From: Enterobacterales bacterium
GTDB lineage: Bacteria > Pseudomonadota > Gammaproteobacteria > Enterobacterales > Enterobacteriaceae
Length of the DNA: 43,820 nt
NCBI GenBank assembly: GCA_947478475.1
Contig: CANJWD010000006.1
Location: forward strand, 1-43,820
Direction of reading: 5' to 3'
Position 1 is the stretch's first letter. Each line of letters starts with the position of its first letter. Below, one piece after another: positions 42,903 through 43,820 of this stretch. The notes beneath the pieces were generated by a model. That model did no database searches. It was given only the letters and a program-made list of their open reading frames with translations, and had not been told where the DNA came from. The position numbers were made by a program, and so were the translations under genes.

Positions 42903-43588
42903 AGATGTGATATTTCCTGTTTTAAGGCGGGCGGCAGGAACAGGCGTGAACCACTCCACCCAAACGGCCAGGCCGCTATGGATGGAGCTTCTGCAACCCG
43001 TAGGCCGCATTCTAAAGCGAGCACATTGACTCGCCTGGGCTGGTACACACAGCCCTTATCAGCTAAATCTTTTACAAAATCATCGCCGATTTCTTTTCGA
43101 AGAATATTGATGGCACCATTCACATCAGCATTGATAATGTGTCCGCTAGATGTTACATATAATCCGCGTTTTTTACGTCTGCCTGAGAATGTTTTTTCTC
43201 CAAGTTCACCATAATTGGGTATAGGGTCGCAATCCAGTGCGCTGGCTTTACTCGTGTAACTTTCTTCTCTCACAATGACAGCAATTCCAATTGCAGCCGC
43301 TTTATATTGAATCATCTCAATCAGTCTGGCATGAGGAATACTGACAAATTTCTGGTTATTTACTTTTCCGATATTAATGGATTTTTTCCACTCCGGGTTA
43401 TGACCAATAACTACTGTTCCTGAATTTGCCATCAAGGCGTGATCAATAACGAAACGACTTACTTTATGGAGATAATCATTTATCCAGCATAATCGTCTGA
43501 CCGATTTACTCTTAAGGTGGCGATTTTTACCATTAGACCTCAAAACTGCACAATCTTTGTTGTACTTTGCATTGACTGACTTAATCAT
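42899..43588 (-). pseudogene. TnpB (IS200/IS605 OrfB) C-terminal remnant, cut by an IS30 element
   Basis: This frame of 229 codons holds the C-terminal part of a TnpB RNA-guided nuclease/transposon protein: NNQKFVSIPHARLIEMIQYKA, the RuvC-II Glu region VREESYTSKASALD, RGLYVTSSGHIINADVNGAI with the RuvC-III Asp, and QPRRVNVL. The N-terminal half with the RuvC-I Asp is missing because IS30-type DNA begins at about 43590. The second zinc-finger Cys pair is not seen. The true C-terminus is probably near NVLALECG; the rest reads through the element end. It cannot be an active nuclease. Confidence 0.8.
42954..42987 (-). other. Right-end hairpin of the IS200/IS605-type element, possible omegaRNA end
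   Basis: CTCCATCC/GGGTGGAG (8 bp with one G-T pair) encloses a second palindrome CGGCCTGGCCG. It lies just beyond the conserved end of TnpB, where these elements carry the imperfect palindrome recognised by TnpA and where the omegaRNA 3' part is encoded. Confidence 0.5.
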
Positions 43589-43589
43589 C

Positions 43590-43820
43590 TGGCAGATTCA
43601 ACTCCGAAGTGCAACGCTAAGCCGCCATTCTTAACTCTGCAAATACCACCGAGGGTTGTCTGAAACCGAGACATTTACGTGGCCTGCTTTTCAGCGCTCC
43701 CTGGTAGCGTTGCAAGTCTTCTTCTGACACGGTCCTCAGGTCAGTTCCTTTGGGGATAAACTGCCGCAGAAGCCCGTTTGTGTTCTCATTCAGCCCACGC
43801 TCATAGGATGCATACGGATG
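43590..43820 (-). mobile_element. IS30-family element, right end, running off the window
   Basis: On the minus strand a transposase tail is followed by GTTGCACTTCGGAGTTGAATCT then GCCAG at the junction with TnpB; this resembles the terminal inverted repeats of IS30-family elements (GTTGCACTT...TTGAAT). The element interrupts TnpB. The rest lies outside the window. Confidence 0.7.
43617..43820 (-). CDS. IS30-family transposase, C-terminal part (partial)
   Basis: The 67 codons before the stop read HPYASYERGLNENTNGLLRQ, FIPKGTDLRTVSEEDLQRYQ, GALKSRPRKCLGFRQPSVVF and so on. The C-terminal signature of IS30 transposases (YASWERGxNENxNGLLRQYxPKGTD and LNxRPRKxLGF) is plain, including the catalytic Glu region. 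The start is beyond the window edge, so intactness is unknown. Confidence 0.88.
   Translation of the reverse strand, partial: HPYASYERGLNENTNGLLRQFIPKGTDLRTVSEEDLQRYQGALKSRPRKCLGFRQPSVVFAELRMAA

Noticed and set aside
42312-43010. Longer 232-residue KdpC starting inside the TnpB region
   Set aside because: The first 36 residues are an out-of-frame reading of the element end; KdpC similarity begins only near MSTFMPAL.

Overview
The window reads as a chromosome segment of an Enterobacterales gammaproteobacterium. Ribosomal proteins, SecY, PBP2, RodA, RuvB, SpoT, SmpB, SodA and YejG are all very close in sequence and length to their Escherichia coli counterparts. Gene order is rearranged and thinned compared with free-living relatives: glyT-thrT is followed by the S10 operon instead of tufB, trmH is missing between spoT and recG, yfeCD is missing next to gltX, and srmB is joined directly to rnfH. 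Several AT-rich spacers hold no gene, and there are remnants of IS5-, IS30- and IS200/IS605-type elements plus an isolated phage lysis block. Together this suggests a host-associated lineage, such as an insect facultative symbiont, undergoing genome reduction. That is inference; the species cannot be named from the sequence alone.

Layout: 1-319, a possible tRNA-Tyr relic, then tRNA-Gly(TCC) and tRNA-Thr(GGT). 490-14463, the complete S10, spc and alpha ribosomal operons (rpsJ to rplQ, including secY, rpmJ and rpoA), with three recognisable promoters, the S4-binding alpha leader and a terminator. 14648-17665, mrdA-mrdB (PBP2-RodA, rod-shape elongation). 17719-19787, tRNA-Ala(GGC), gltX, tRNA-Val(TAC) and tRNA-Lys(TTT). 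20079-22555, an isolated prophage lysis block: antiterminator Q, a tR'-like terminator, two holin-type membrane proteins, a GH19 endolysin and nested Rz/Rz1 spanins. 22632-28076 (minus), ruvB-ruvA-ruvC-yebC-nudB-aspS. 28173-33385 (minus), recG-spoT-rpoZ-gmk. 33386-34749, a non-coding, decayed stretch containing an IS5-type transposase tail. 34750-36418, yejG, a small secreted histidine-rich heptad protein, and sodA. 36595-39727, tmRNA and smpB (minus), with divergent ratA-rnfH-srmB. 40300-42902 (minus), a kinase-less kdpD and kdpC. 42899-43820, a TnpB fragment interrupted by an IS30-type element that runs off the window.

How the genes work together: the left third is translation and protein-export machinery with its normal feedback sites (S10 leader, S4 pseudoknot). 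The middle holds cell-wall elongation, tRNA charging, Holliday-junction processing (RuvABC, RecG) and stringent-response genes. The right part holds trans-translation (tmRNA, SmpB) and a degraded potassium-transport locus.

The most notable observations are: (1) at least 13 loci with short (7-22 bp) tandem duplications in spacers, at gene ends and in two coding frames; (2) a tmRNA whose encoded tag is lengthened from the usual E. coli form; (3) KdpD ending cleanly before its histidine-kinase domain, with no kdpE after it; (4) a complete lysis cassette with no other phage genes nearby; (5) a TnpB remnant whose stop codon overlaps the kdpC start codon.
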